Of a DNA stretch of 64,000 nt, positions 1-7,512 are shown one piece after another. A program made the translations under genes and the position numbers. This DNA comes from Roseiarcus sp035606915 (lineage in GTDB: Bacteria > Pseudomonadota > Alphaproteobacteria > Rhizobiales > Beijerinckiaceae), in contig DATNDU010000034.1 of the NCBI GenBank assembly GCA_035606915.1, positions 1-64,000 of the forward strand. Reading direction: 5' to 3'. Numbering within the stretch: the stretch's first letter is position 1; the number at the start of each line of letters is the position of its first letter. Under the pieces are notes generated by a model. It had not been told where the DNA came from and made no database searches. It saw nothing but the letters and a program-made list of their open reading frames with translations.

Positions 1-387
1 CAGGCCCATGCCACGCAGCACATGGGACGCCTTGGTGAACTGAATATTGTCGTAGCCGACGATCTCTATCCGGTTGCCCCAGGGGTCGCGAAAATCAAGG
101 AACGGCCCGTCGAGCGGCGTAACGCCGGCGGCCTCGAGGGCTTTGCGGGCGGCTGCCTTGTCATCGACGACCAGACCGAAGTGGCGGCCATCGTCGGCTG
201 GCTGCCGGCGGCCTTTCTGCAGGGCAATGAACTGGTCGCCCAGGTCGATGAAGGCCATCGAGTCGCTCTTGCCGCGCAATTCGAACTGGAAGAGGCGGCC
301 ATAGAACGCCAGCGCCTCATCGATGTCGCCCACCTCCAGCGCAACGTGATTGAAACCTACGGCGCGGGGCTTTGTGAACTCGGCCAT
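1..387 (-). CDS. VOC family protein (glyoxalase/dioxygenase fold), C-terminus cut by window edge
   Basis: The reverse strand reads open from an ATG at 387 to the window edge, giving 129 residues without a stop. It begins MAEFTKPRAVGFNHVALEVG, the first beta-alpha-beta module of the vicinal oxygen chelate fold, with His14 as the likely first metal ligand. A later stretch, DPWGNRIEIVGYDNIQ, carries the usual glutamate ligand. VOC proteins are cytosolic metal-dependent lyases, dioxygenases or resistance proteins; the substrate cannot be told here. A good ribosome site (AGAGGAGG) lies 5 bases before the start. A perfect CRP-type palindrome lies about 142 bp upstream, with a -10-like hexamer at class II spacing, so the gene may be CRP-controlled. 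Confidence 0.85.
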   Translation of the reverse strand, partial: MAEFTKPRAVGFNHVALEVGDIDEALAFYGRLFQFELRGKSDSMAFIDLGDQFIALQKGRRQPADDGRHFGLVVDDKAAARKALEAAGVTPLDGPFLDFRDPWGNRIEIVGYDNIQFTKASHVLRGMGL

Positions 388-528
388 GCGAACCTCCTCT
401 GTCGGTCTGACGATTAAATGGATGGCGCGGCCCGCGAAGCCAACCGTTGCACCCGAGAGGAGGCGTTGTTCGCCCGACCTTTGCACCGAACAAAGCCGCC
501 AAATATGTCCGTGGAGCAAGGGCCGGGG

Positions 529-544
529 TGTGACGTACGTCACA
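529..544. promoter_or_regulatory. Perfect 16-bp palindrome matching the CRP/CAP consensus
   Basis: The sequence is TGTGACGTACGTCACA, a perfect dyad and an exact match to TGTGA-N6-TCACA, the binding consensus of the CRP branch of the CRP/FNR family. On the reverse strand a CATATT hexamer (507 down to 502) is centred 32 bp from the dyad centre. That is the spacing expected for a class II promoter (dyad at -41.5), which would start transcription near 495 towards the VOC gene. No comparable -10 is seen at the same distance on the forward strand. Binding is inferred. Confidence 0.6.
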
Positions 545-606
545 TCCCGCCAGCGCCTTTGGCGGCAGCATCGACTGTCGCGAAAGAGACCAAGCGAACC
601 GCGCCA

Positions 607-807
607 ATGCTTGTCACGGAGCAACAAGCTGCAAAAATCGGTTGTCCGCTCCTGACGCTCGCCTTCGGCTATCAAGGCCGCTTCAGCGAAGCCGACCACA
701 TTCGCTGTCAAGGAAGCCGCTGCATGCTGTGGCGGTGGCGAGCCGAGCGGTCGCCCGCTGACGACGTCGAACGCAAAGGATTTTGCGGGCTTGGCGGCAA
801 GCCGTAG
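607..807 (+). CDS. Small four-cysteine protein of unknown function (66 aa)
   Basis: The 66-residue product starts MLVTEQQAAKIGCPLL, has a central CQGSRCMLWRW motif and ends GFCGLGGKP. Cys13, Cys34, Cys39 and Cys59 are spaced like ligands of one small metal site. Short proteins with a C-x-G-S-x-C-M-x-W-R-W core and a G-(Y/F)-C-G-L-(A/G)-G tail recur in proteobacteria and in mobile DNA, as far as I recall; none has a function I can name. The same frame is open upstream to 418, but that part shows no family resemblance, so ATG 607 is chosen. No strong ribosome site is visible. It is divergent from the VOC gene, with the CRP-like palindrome between them. Confidence 0.6.
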   Translation: MLVTEQQAAKIGCPLLTLAFGYQGRFSEADHIRCQGSRCMLWRWRAERSPADDVERKGFCGLGGKP

Positions 808-856
808 CGGGGCCGCTGATCAAGAGCAGGCGCGACGCGGGATGATTCAGGTCCGC

Positions 857-1660
857 TCAGCCGGGCACTCGGCCCTTTACCGCATTGGCCAAAGCCTCGT
901 ATGCGATGCGCCCGTCCGCACCGATCGGCAACTGCTCGCGTAAGCGCGCCTTGAGCTGCGCTTTTTCGTCCGGCGACATGGCGTTGATCACCTGGCCGGC
1001 CGGTCCGATCGGCACCAGATTCGACTCGCAGAAATCGTCGAAGCTGGCAAAGCTCACCGGGATGCGGATCTGGCGCGTCTCGATCGCTTGCAGCCCGGCC
1101 GCTTGCCATAACGCCTGCATGGTCTCGCGCCGTGACGCGGCGGGATTTATGCGCGACGGCGGCGCTTTGCCGAGGGATTTCAGGGCGGCCTCGATCGGCG
1201 CAAGCGGCACCCCGCCGGCGAGCGTATCCCACATATAGGTGGCGACGAGCCCGCCCGGCCTGACCACCCGGGCCATCTCCGTGATCGCCTTGGCGGCATT
1301 GGGCACAAAGGTGATGACCAGCGCCATCGCCGCCGCATCGAAACTGCGATCGGCAAACGGCAACGCCTGCGCATCGCCAATCTGGAATTGCGCCAGCGTC
1401 ACGCCGGGGCGCTCCTTCGCGAACGCCAGTTGGCCTTCCGAAGGATCGATGGCGGCGACCGCAGCGGGCGCGCAACGCGCGATGAGCTCCTCGGTGAAGG
1501 CGCCGTTGCCGCAGCCGACTTCGATCCAGCGCAGGTTTTGCGGTGGATCGAGCCAATCGAGAAACAGCCTGCCGGCAAGTTTGCTCCAGCGGCCCATCAT
1601 CCGTTCATAGGCTTTGCCGTCGGAGAACATTTGGCCCGCGTCGCTCACCTGAACCCCCAT
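857..1660 (-). CDS. Class I SAM-dependent methyltransferase
   Basis: This 267-residue cytosolic protein carries the S-adenosylmethionine binding motif EVGCGNGAF at residues 47-55, an acidic loop AAIDPSEGQL after strand 2, and GDAQALPFADRSFDAAA as the motif II/III region. It also has RVVRPGGLVATYMWD, the usual post-motif-III strand of the Methyltransf_11/25 (UbiE-like) fold. The C-terminal third, with FDDFCESNLVP, probably forms the substrate cap. The substrate cannot be predicted: candidates include quinones, small acids or toxins. It is transcribed alone and is divergent from doxX; a short dyad lies in the 156-bp gap. Confidence 0.87.
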   Translation of the reverse strand: MGVQVSDAGQMFSDGKAYERMMGRWSKLAGRLFLDWLDPPQNLRWIEVGCGNGAFTEELIARCAPAAVAAIDPSEGQLAFAKERPGVTLAQFQIGDAQALPFADRSFDAAAMALVITFVPNAAKAITEMARVVRPGGLVATYMWDTLAGGVPLAPIEAALKSLGKAPPSRINPAASRRETMQALWQAAGLQAIETRQIRIPVSFASFDDFCESNLVPIGPAGQVINAMSPDEKAQLKARLREQLPIGADGRIAYEALANAVKGRVPG

Positions 1661-1684
1661 TCGTCGGTCGACGATGTTACAGGA

Positions 1685-1709
1685 GGCGCTATTCCTTCCA
1701 GGAATCGCC
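1685..1709. other. Short inverted repeat between divergent methyltransferase and doxX genes
   Basis: ATTCCT and AGGAAT form a perfect 6-bp dyad around a TCC spacer (1691-1705). It is flanked by GGCG and CGCC, which can extend the stem past a two-base bulge. It could be an operator or a small RNA hairpin. Nothing in the neighbouring genes names a regulator for it. Confidence 0.3.
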
Positions 1710-1816
1710 GTCCTCGTCTACGCTCTGCCGCGACGGGCGGCGACGCGTGCGGGCCATGCGTCGAGCGCGGCACGACCGGGGGAACGGACGATGTCCCAAA
1801 AGCGGGGGAGGAGTTG

Positions 1817-2293
1817 ATGAAGATTCTGAGCACAGCGTCGGAAGCGGAAGTCGATCGCGAGCGATTATTTGTGCCGGCTGCGGCGGGGTTCTACGAGACC
1901 TTCGCGCCGCTTGCCTATACGCTCATTCGCGTCGCGCTCGGCCTCATTCTCATTCCGCACGGTTATGCCAAGCTGTTCGGCAACGATGCCGTTGCGGCGT
2001 CGCGCAACTTCGTCAATTTCGGTTGGGCCTATCCGCTGGCCTGGGCCTATTTCATCGGCGCGGTGGAATTCTTCGGCGGCATCCTGCTGGCGCTTGGGCT
2101 GTTTACTCGCATTGTCGCCGCCGCAATCGTCATCGAGATGGCGGTGATATCGTTCGCGGTGCTCTACCCGAACTGGTCGTGGGGCAGGCGCGGCATGGAA
2201 TACGCGCTGTTCATGGGCATCGTGGCGCTCGCCATTTTCTTCCGCGGCGGCGGGCGCTGGTCGCTCGATCGGCTGATCGGCCGCGAGTTTTGA
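1817..2293 (+). CDS. DoxX family membrane protein
   Basis: The 158-residue product has four hydrophobic segments, with the family signature YTLIRVALGLILIPHGYAKLFG in the first helix and a conserved FIGAVEFFGGILLALGLFTR stretch. DoxX/DoxD-like proteins are inner-membrane proteins linked to respiratory electron transfer, thiosulfate:quinone oxidoreductase or redox stress. Those lacking DoxA partners are of unclear role, as here. The longer open frame upstream is non-homologous, so the start is the ATG preceded by GGGGGAGGAG. It is divergent from the methyltransferase. Confidence 0.85.
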   Translation: MKILSTASEAEVDRERLFVPAAAGFYETFAPLAYTLIRVALGLILIPHGYAKLFGNDAVAASRNFVNFGWAYPLAWAYFIGAVEFFGGILLALGLFTRIVAAAIVIEMAVISFAVLYPNWSWGRRGMEYALFMGIVALAIFFRGGGRWSLDRLIGREF

Positions 2294-2534
2294 TCGGGGT
2301 CGCGCGGGCAGCCTCTCCGCAGCGTGCGCCCGGCGCGATGCGCGACCCGCTGCGAATGCGATTCTTCAATCGCCGCTTGCGGGCCAAGCATGCTTGTTGC
2401 GCGTGGCGATCGCTTCCGTGCCGGCTGGAAAATCACTAGCATGCGCTCGACTTCGGCGCTGCGCGAATAATCTCGGCTGACGCAAGCGCCGATGCCGCTT
2501 GCGGCAGCAATCAAGACGCCGGAGGACATCCGCG

Positions 2535-3581
2535 ATGCAGTTTGGCCTTTACGCACCGGTGCCGCATGTCACCGTCGGCTCGCATGCGATTGAACAATCC
2601 GTTGCCGGCGCGCTGAAGCCGCTGCCTGCTGGCGACGTCGATCCCGCCTTCGATCTGGCCAAAGAGATTCTCTGCGCCGCCGATCGTGCTGGCTTCGACA
2701 TTATCCTGTTTGCGGAACGTCACCTCGGCGCCGATTTCGAAGCCTGGATCCTGGCCGCCGCGGTCAGTTCCTGGACCGCGCGGATCAGGAGCATGGTGGC
2801 GGTGCATCCGGGGCTTTGGCATCCGACCCTGGTGGCCAAGATGGCGACGTCGCTCGACCGGCTGACGCCGGGGCGCACCGCGATCAATCTGGTGACCGGA
2901 TGGAACGTGGAAGAACATACGATGTTCGGCGGCGACACGCTCCTTAACAACGACGACCGCTACGTCCGCGCCGAGGAGTTCATCGATGTCCTGCGCGGCG
3001 TGTGGAGCGAGACGCCGTTCTCCTATCAAGGCCAGTTCTATCAGGTCGACGGCTGCCAGCTTTTGTTGAAACCGGCGACCCAAACCTTGCCGGAGATTTT
3101 CACCGCAAGCCGCAGCCCCCGTGGGCTCGATATGGTGGCGAAAGCCGCCGACTGGTGGTTTCTCGATTTCGACAAGGAGGCCGAGACGGTGCAGGACGTC
3201 ATGGACAGCCTGCAGCGCTCGATCGACGTGATGAACCGCAAGGCGGCGAGCTTCGACCGCAAGGTGCGGTTCGCCTTCAATCCGTTCGTCGCCTTTGGCG
3301 ACAGCGTCGCCGATGCCAAAGCCGCTGCGGTGCGGCTGCTCGTCTCCGACGGCTCCGAGGCGGACATGCGCAAGATCATGCAGCGCACGGCGCCGGCCAT
3401 GAAGGCGGGCTGTCTCGGGCCGCCCGAGCACGTCCGCAAGCAGCTGCGGGTCTACGGCGAAATGGGCATCGAGCTGTTTCTGTTTAAGCTTGTGCCGAAT
3501 CTGGAGCAGATTGCGCTCGTTCAGAAAGAAATCATCGAGCCGTACCGGCGCGAGCCGGGGCAGCGCACCGCCGCGGCCTAG
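2535..3581 (+). CDS. LLM class flavin-dependent oxidoreductase (alkanesulfonate monooxygenase-like)
   Basis: This 348-residue protein has the bacterial luciferase-like TIM-barrel pattern. It opens MQFGLYAPVPHVTVG, has AADRAGFDIILFAERHLG and an FMN-contacting ...LDRLTPGRTAINLVTGWN segment. FGGDTLLNNDDRYVRAEEFIDVLRGVW and PEIFTASRSPRGLDMVAKAADWWF resemble SsuD/SfnG/RutA-type monooxygenases, which use reduced FMN from a separate reductase. The substrate is likely an organosulfur compound or similar small molecule, but this is inference. GGAGG lies 9 bases before ATG 2535. The TctC-like gene follows after 33 bp, so the two may share a transcript and a substrate pathway. Confidence 0.85.
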   Translation: MQFGLYAPVPHVTVGSHAIEQSVAGALKPLPAGDVDPAFDLAKEILCAADRAGFDIILFAERHLGADFEAWILAAAVSSWTARIRSMVAVHPGLWHPTLVAKMATSLDRLTPGRTAINLVTGWNVEEHTMFGGDTLLNNDDRYVRAEEFIDVLRGVWSETPFSYQGQFYQVDGCQLLLKPATQTLPEIFTASRSPRGLDMVAKAADWWFLDFDKEAETVQDVMDSLQRSIDVMNRKAASFDRKVRFAFNPFVAFGDSVADAKAAAVRLLVSDGSEADMRKIMQRTAPAMKAGCLGPPEHVRKQLRVYGEMGIELFLFKLVPNLEQIALVQKEIIEPYRREPGQRTAAA

Positions 3582-3614
3582 GCGGCGCGCGGGCCTAAAA
3601 GGGCAATCAGCGAC

Positions 3615-4577
3615 ATGCGAAACTTTGGACTCTTGGCCTTGCTGGCCGTGATGACTGCTTGGACGGGCGGCGCCCGTGCGCAAGATACCTATCCGTCGCA
3701 AACCGTGCGGGTTGTCCTGCCGTTTCCAGCCGGATCGACGACCGACACGTTGACGCGGATCGTCGCCGATCAGCTCAGCCGCAAATGGGGCAAAGCGGTC
3801 ATTGTCGAAAACATTCCAGGACTGCACATCGGCGCCGAGCGCGTGTCGCGGGCCGATCCGGACGGTTATACGCTCTTATCGAGCCCGCCGTCGCCGCTGA
3901 CGATCAATAAGCTTCTCTATCAGAACCTGCCCTACGATCCCGACAAGCTGATGCCGATAACGCTCTTGGCAACGGGCCCGAACGTGCTCGACCTGCGCAA
4001 GGACCTTCCCGTCAACTCCGTCAAGGAACTGATCGCCTACGCCAAGGCCAATCCGGGCAAACTGACCTACGCGTCGCAGGGCGTCGGTTCGACAGCGCAA
4101 TTGAGCACCGCTCTCTTGGAGCAAATGGCCGGCATTAAGATGCTGCACGTGCCGTATCGCGGCGCGCTGCCGGCGCTCAACGATGTCATTGCCGGCCACG
4201 TCGACATGTTCTTCGACACCGCGACCACGTCGGTGCCGATGTTCCGGAGCGGTCAGATCAAGATCATCGCCGTCGGAAGCGAAAAGCGCATCCCGGCGCT
4301 GGCGGAGGTGCCGACCATGGCGGAAGCCGGGCTCGCCGGCTTTCGTTCGATCACCTGGTTTGCGCTCGCCGCGCCACCCGGCACACCCGCCGCGCTGATC
4401 GCCAAGATCAATCGCGACACCGTCGAGGTCCTCAAGGACCCGAAGGTCGTTGAGCGGCTGCACGCGCTTCAGCTCGATCCTGGAGCGACAAGCCCGGAAG
4501 AGACCGCGCAGTTCTTCGCCGACGAGCTCAAGCTCTGGGGCAAGGTGATCGCCGAGGCGCATATCAGCGTTCAGTGA
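3615..4577 (+). CDS. Tripartite tricarboxylate transporter substrate-binding protein (TctC/Bug family)
   Basis: The 320-residue protein has a cleavable signal peptide (cleavage near ARAQD, residue 22). The mature start YPSQTVRVVLPFPAGSTTD is the hallmark of Bug/TctC periplasmic receptors. Later family blocks include NSVKELIAYAKANPGKLTYASQG and VPYRGALPALNDVIAGHVDMFFD. Such receptors bind carboxylates and similar acids in the periplasm and pass them to TctAB permeases. No tctA or tctB gene is in the window, so it is either an orphan receptor (common in this family) or works with a permease elsewhere. It closely follows the LLM monooxygenase gene. Confidence 0.9.
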   Translation: MRNFGLLALLAVMTAWTGGARAQDTYPSQTVRVVLPFPAGSTTDTLTRIVADQLSRKWGKAVIVENIPGLHIGAERVSRADPDGYTLLSSPPSPLTINKLLYQNLPYDPDKLMPITLLATGPNVLDLRKDLPVNSVKELIAYAKANPGKLTYASQGVGSTAQLSTALLEQMAGIKMLHVPYRGALPALNDVIAGHVDMFFDTATTSVPMFRSGQIKIIAVGSEKRIPALAEVPTMAEAGLAGFRSITWFALAAPPGTPAALIAKINRDTVEVLKDPKVVERLHALQLDPGATSPEETAQFFADELKLWGKVIAEAHISVQ

Positions 4578-4599
4578 TCGTGGTCGTTAAATTCAACGC

Positions 4600-7392
4600 T
4601 CAAGCGTTCGGGACGGCGGCTGCCATGCTTTCCCGAGCCTTCTGCTCCAACGTCGCGGCGCGTTGCAGCCTTGCCAATTCGATTGCGGCGCGGAACGCCA
4701 CTTCAGCTTCTTGCTCGTGTCGCGGCCAACGGACGAGGCACTCGCCGCGCAGGCGATGGAGTTCGGCGCTGTAGAAATGTTCACCGGTAGCTCCTGCCAC
4801 GGCGAGTCCATTATCAGCTGCCATAAGCGCGTCAGATGGACGGCCGGCTTTGAGATGCAAGTCAGCCAACAATCCAAACAGATAAGCGAGGAAATGGCGC
4901 GAGTGGATCGTGTCCATCGCCGCAATTGCATCTGTCACGAGCCTTAGCCCGCGTTCGGGTTCACCGTTTTCTGCGGCGCACCAGCCGGCCACGCCCATGC
5001 TCCAGGCCCTCGGCTGCGCCAGATCGTGCTCCGTCGCCACCTGCATGCTGAGTGCCGAGTTCGTACTGGCAAGAACGACATCGCCCAAAATCTGCGCGGC
5101 TGTGGCGGTGAAAAAGAGCGCCAGCGCCAGCGTGAACGGATCGTCGAGCGCTTTTGCCGCCGCGACCACCTCCTCGATCGTGGTTCGTGCGCTGCCGCGC
5201 TCGCCCACAAGCGCCAATGCCATTGTCGAGAAGTACCGCGCACAGCAGGCCACGTCATGGTTGCCGTAGCTTGAGGCCAGCGTCCGGTGAAGCTTGGCCT
5301 CGAAGAGCGCGAGGCCGGCTTTGGCGTGAGCGAGGGTTTGATCGAACGCGCCGCAGACGAACGAGGTCGCCCATGTCGCGTGATGAGCCTGTATCTTCAG
5401 CCCGGCGTCGCCGAATTTTTCCGCCAGCGTCAACAGGCGCTGGCATAGCCGCTGCGCGGCGTCCGTCTCGCTGCGGCCGGTGCGGAACATCCACTGGCCC
5501 CAGATGGCGGGGAACAGATCGGCGCGTTCGCCGAGACGTTCGCAAAGCGCTTCGGCTTTCGAATAGGCGTCCAACACCTCCGGCGCGCCAAAGCCGCGGC
5601 TGGCAATGAACGCCGCGCCGAGCGCGACCTGCAATTCGACTTCAAGCCTGGTCCGTTCGAGTTCATCTGAGGCGGCGCCGATGCCGGCGAGCGCTCGGCG
5701 CAAATGTCCGATGGCTTCTGCGTTTGCGCTGCGCCGCATCGCTTTCGCGGCTGCGCGCTGGTGATGCGGCAGCGCGCGCGCTGCGTCGTTAGCGCGTTCG
5801 AAGTGCTCCGCCAGTTCCGTGGCAATTTCGTCGAGCCGGCCCGTCCAAGCTCGCTCCAGCCGCCGGCCAACGCGGCCGTGGCTGGCCGCACGGCGGGTAG
5901 GAGGCAGGCGCTCGTATAACAGTTCGCGATAGAGATCGTGCCGGAATGAATAGGTCTCCGCCCGCGTTCCGTCAGGCCAGACGGTCGAGCTGGATCTGGC
6001 AATGAACACACCCTGCCGGGCCAACCGGGCGCAACCGGCCTCGATTGTCTCGACATCGCCGTCCAGTGCGGCGGCAACGCCGGCTGTTGCGAATTCCCGG
6101 GCGATGACGCTCGCCGCGCTCAACGTGTCTCGGTCTGCTTCGTTCAGCTCGTCGATTTGCCGGTCGATGAAACGCCGGATGTCCCGAGGGATCGATACGA
6201 TCGGATCGAAGCCTCGCGCCGCCGCTTCGCGTCGTGTCAGCTGGTTGACGAGACTGACCATGAAGAGCGGATTGCCGCCGGTGCGGTCGAACAGCGGCCG
6301 GGCAATTACCTTTGGTTCGAGCTCGCCGGATCGTTCGCCAAGCCGAAGCGCCAGGTAATTTTCGACTGCCTCAAGTTCGAGGGCATGCAGCTCGATCTCG
6401 CTGCACAAACCATGCACGGCAAGCTCGTTCATCAGCGTGTACAGTCCGACCTTCACGCCGGCCGGCTCGGCCGCGCGCGCGGTCGCCACCACCATGACGC
6501 GGGCGGGCTCGCGACGGCGCGCCACGTGGGCAAGCCAATCCAGCGTAGAGGCGTCGCTCCAATGGACGTCTTCAAGCTTGATCAGCAACGGGGCATCGGA
6601 CGCAAGGATTTCGACTGCAAGCGTCAATTCGCGGATCATACGTTCTCGCGTGGCGCGGCCGCGGCCGCCAAACAGGCTGCGGTCCGCTTGGGTCCACAGC
6701 GATGGCATCTGGGCGAGCCAACTCGGAGCCTGACTGGCAAGGACATCCTTGATCGGCGCGCCATCCCCGCCGGTGACGAGGCCTGTGAACGCTTCGATCA
6801 AAGGCAGATAAGGTTCGCCGACACCGTGATGGTCGAGGCATTGACCATGCGCAATCCGGACGGCATGAGCGCCTTGCACACGTTGCGAAAACGCATCGAC
6901 CAGCGCGCTTTTCCCGATTCCCGGTTCACCGGTCACGAATATGATCTGACGTTTACCCGAGCCGGCAGCGTTGTAGCAGTGCATGAGCTGCTCCAACTCG
7001 GCGGTCCGGCCGACGAGTTGCGCCGATTGGGAGCCGGTTTCCGCCAATTTGGGCGCGCCGGAGTCAGCGGCGAGCGCAGCGACCGGCATCATCAGGCGGA
7101 AGCCGCGCCGGTGGCGGGTCTCGATGTAGCGCGGGTGTCGCGCGTCGTCGCCGAGAGCCTCGCGCAACTCGCCAATGCATGAGGTGAGTGCGTCGTCGGT
7201 GACGGCGAGGCCGCCCCAGACGCGATCGAACAAATCCTGCTTGGTGACGATCTCCTGGGCGCGCTCGGTGAGGCGCTGCAACACCGCGGCCGCCCGCGGC
7301 GTGAGCCTCAGTTCGCTGCCGTCACGCCAAAGCTGCCCGGTCCGCGGCGCGAACCGAAACGAGCCAAACGCGACCTGCCGATCTTCGGCCAT
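4600..7392 (-). CDS. Winged-helix regulator fused to an AAA ATPase and helical-repeat region (930 aa)
   Basis: Residues 5-105 form a Trans_reg_C (OmpR/PhoB-type) winged helix: VAFGSFRFAPRTGQLWRDG, then LTPRAAAVLQRL and IETRHRRGFRLM. An AAA_16 ATPase follows, with Walker A GEPGIGKS at 155-162 and Walker B LLIKLEDVHW near 269-278. The C-terminal half (about 430-930) is alpha-helical and probably TPR-like. This is the layout of CadC/MalT-like signal-integrating ATPase regulators, here without a receiver or cyclase domain. It is divergent from the haloperoxidase-like gene. Exact 11-bp tandem repeats lie 19-51 bp before its start, so autoregulation and control of the neighbour are likely. The inducer is unknown. 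Confidence 0.85.
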   Translation of the reverse strand: MAEDRQVAFGSFRFAPRTGQLWRDGSELRLTPRAAAVLQRLTERAQEIVTKQDLFDRVWGGLAVTDDALTSCIGELREALGDDARHPRYIETRHRRGFRLMMPVAALAADSGAPKLAETGSQSAQLVGRTAELEQLMHCYNAAGSGKRQIIFVTGEPGIGKSALVDAFSQRVQGAHAVRIAHGQCLDHHGVGEPYLPLIEAFTGLVTGGDGAPIKDVLASQAPSWLAQMPSLWTQADRSLFGGRGRATRERMIRELTLAVEILASDAPLLIKLEDVHWSDASTLDWLAHVARRREPARVMVVATARAAEPAGVKVGLYTLMNELAVHGLCSEIELHALELEAVENYLALRLGERSGELEPKVIARPLFDRTGGNPLFMVSLVNQLTRREAAARGFDPIVSIPRDIRRFIDRQIDELNEADRDTLSAASVIAREFATAGVAAALDGDVETIEAGCARLARQGVFIARSSSTVWPDGTRAETYSFRHDLYRELLYERLPPTRRAASHGRVGRRLERAWTGRLDEIATELAEHFERANDAARALPHHQRAAAKAMRRSANAEAIGHLRRALAGIGAASDELERTRLEVELQVALGAAFIASRGFGAPEVLDAYSKAEALCERLGERADLFPAIWGQWMFRTGRSETDAAQRLCQRLLTLAEKFGDAGLKIQAHHATWATSFVCGAFDQTLAHAKAGLALFEAKLHRTLASSYGNHDVACCARYFSTMALALVGERGSARTTIEEVVAAAKALDDPFTLALALFFTATAAQILGDVVLASTNSALSMQVATEHDLAQPRAWSMGVAGWCAAENGEPERGLRLVTDAIAAMDTIHSRHFLAYLFGLLADLHLKAGRPSDALMAADNGLAVAGATGEHFYSAELHRLRGECLVRWPRHEQEAEVAFRAAIELARLQRAATLEQKARESMAAAVPNA

Positions 7393-7410
7393 GCGTCAGC
7401 TCGCCTCCGC

Positions 7411-7443
7411 ATTTCCCGGAAATTTCCCGGAACTCTCTCGGTA
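7411..7443. promoter_or_regulatory. Tandem 11-bp direct repeats, candidate operator of the adjacent winged-helix regulator
   Basis: ATTTCCCGGAA occurs twice head to tail (7411-7421 and 7422-7432). A third 11-bp unit in register (7433-7443, CTCTCTCGGTA) matches at 7 of 11 positions. OmpR/PhoB-type winged helices bind tandem 11-bp direct repeats, one per helical turn. The gene starting at 7392 encodes exactly this kind of DNA-binding domain. The array lies in the 120-bp gap between that gene and the divergent haloperoxidase-like gene. Confidence 0.55.
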
Positions 7444-7512
7444 CTTCAGGCCCGGTGGCGGCCAAAGTTGTCGCATGCGGTCGCGGTGGCCGCAACAAGC
7501 CGGGAGATCGCC

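Noticed and set aside
418..606. Upstream extension of the small four-cysteine protein
   Set aside because: The extra 63 residues show no similarity in style to the conserved core, run through the CRP-like palindrome, and have no better ribosome site than ATG 607.
3615..4577. TctC-like gene as evidence for a full TTT transporter operon
   Set aside because: No tctA or tctB reading frame exists nearby; orphan Bug receptors are common, so only the receptor is called.
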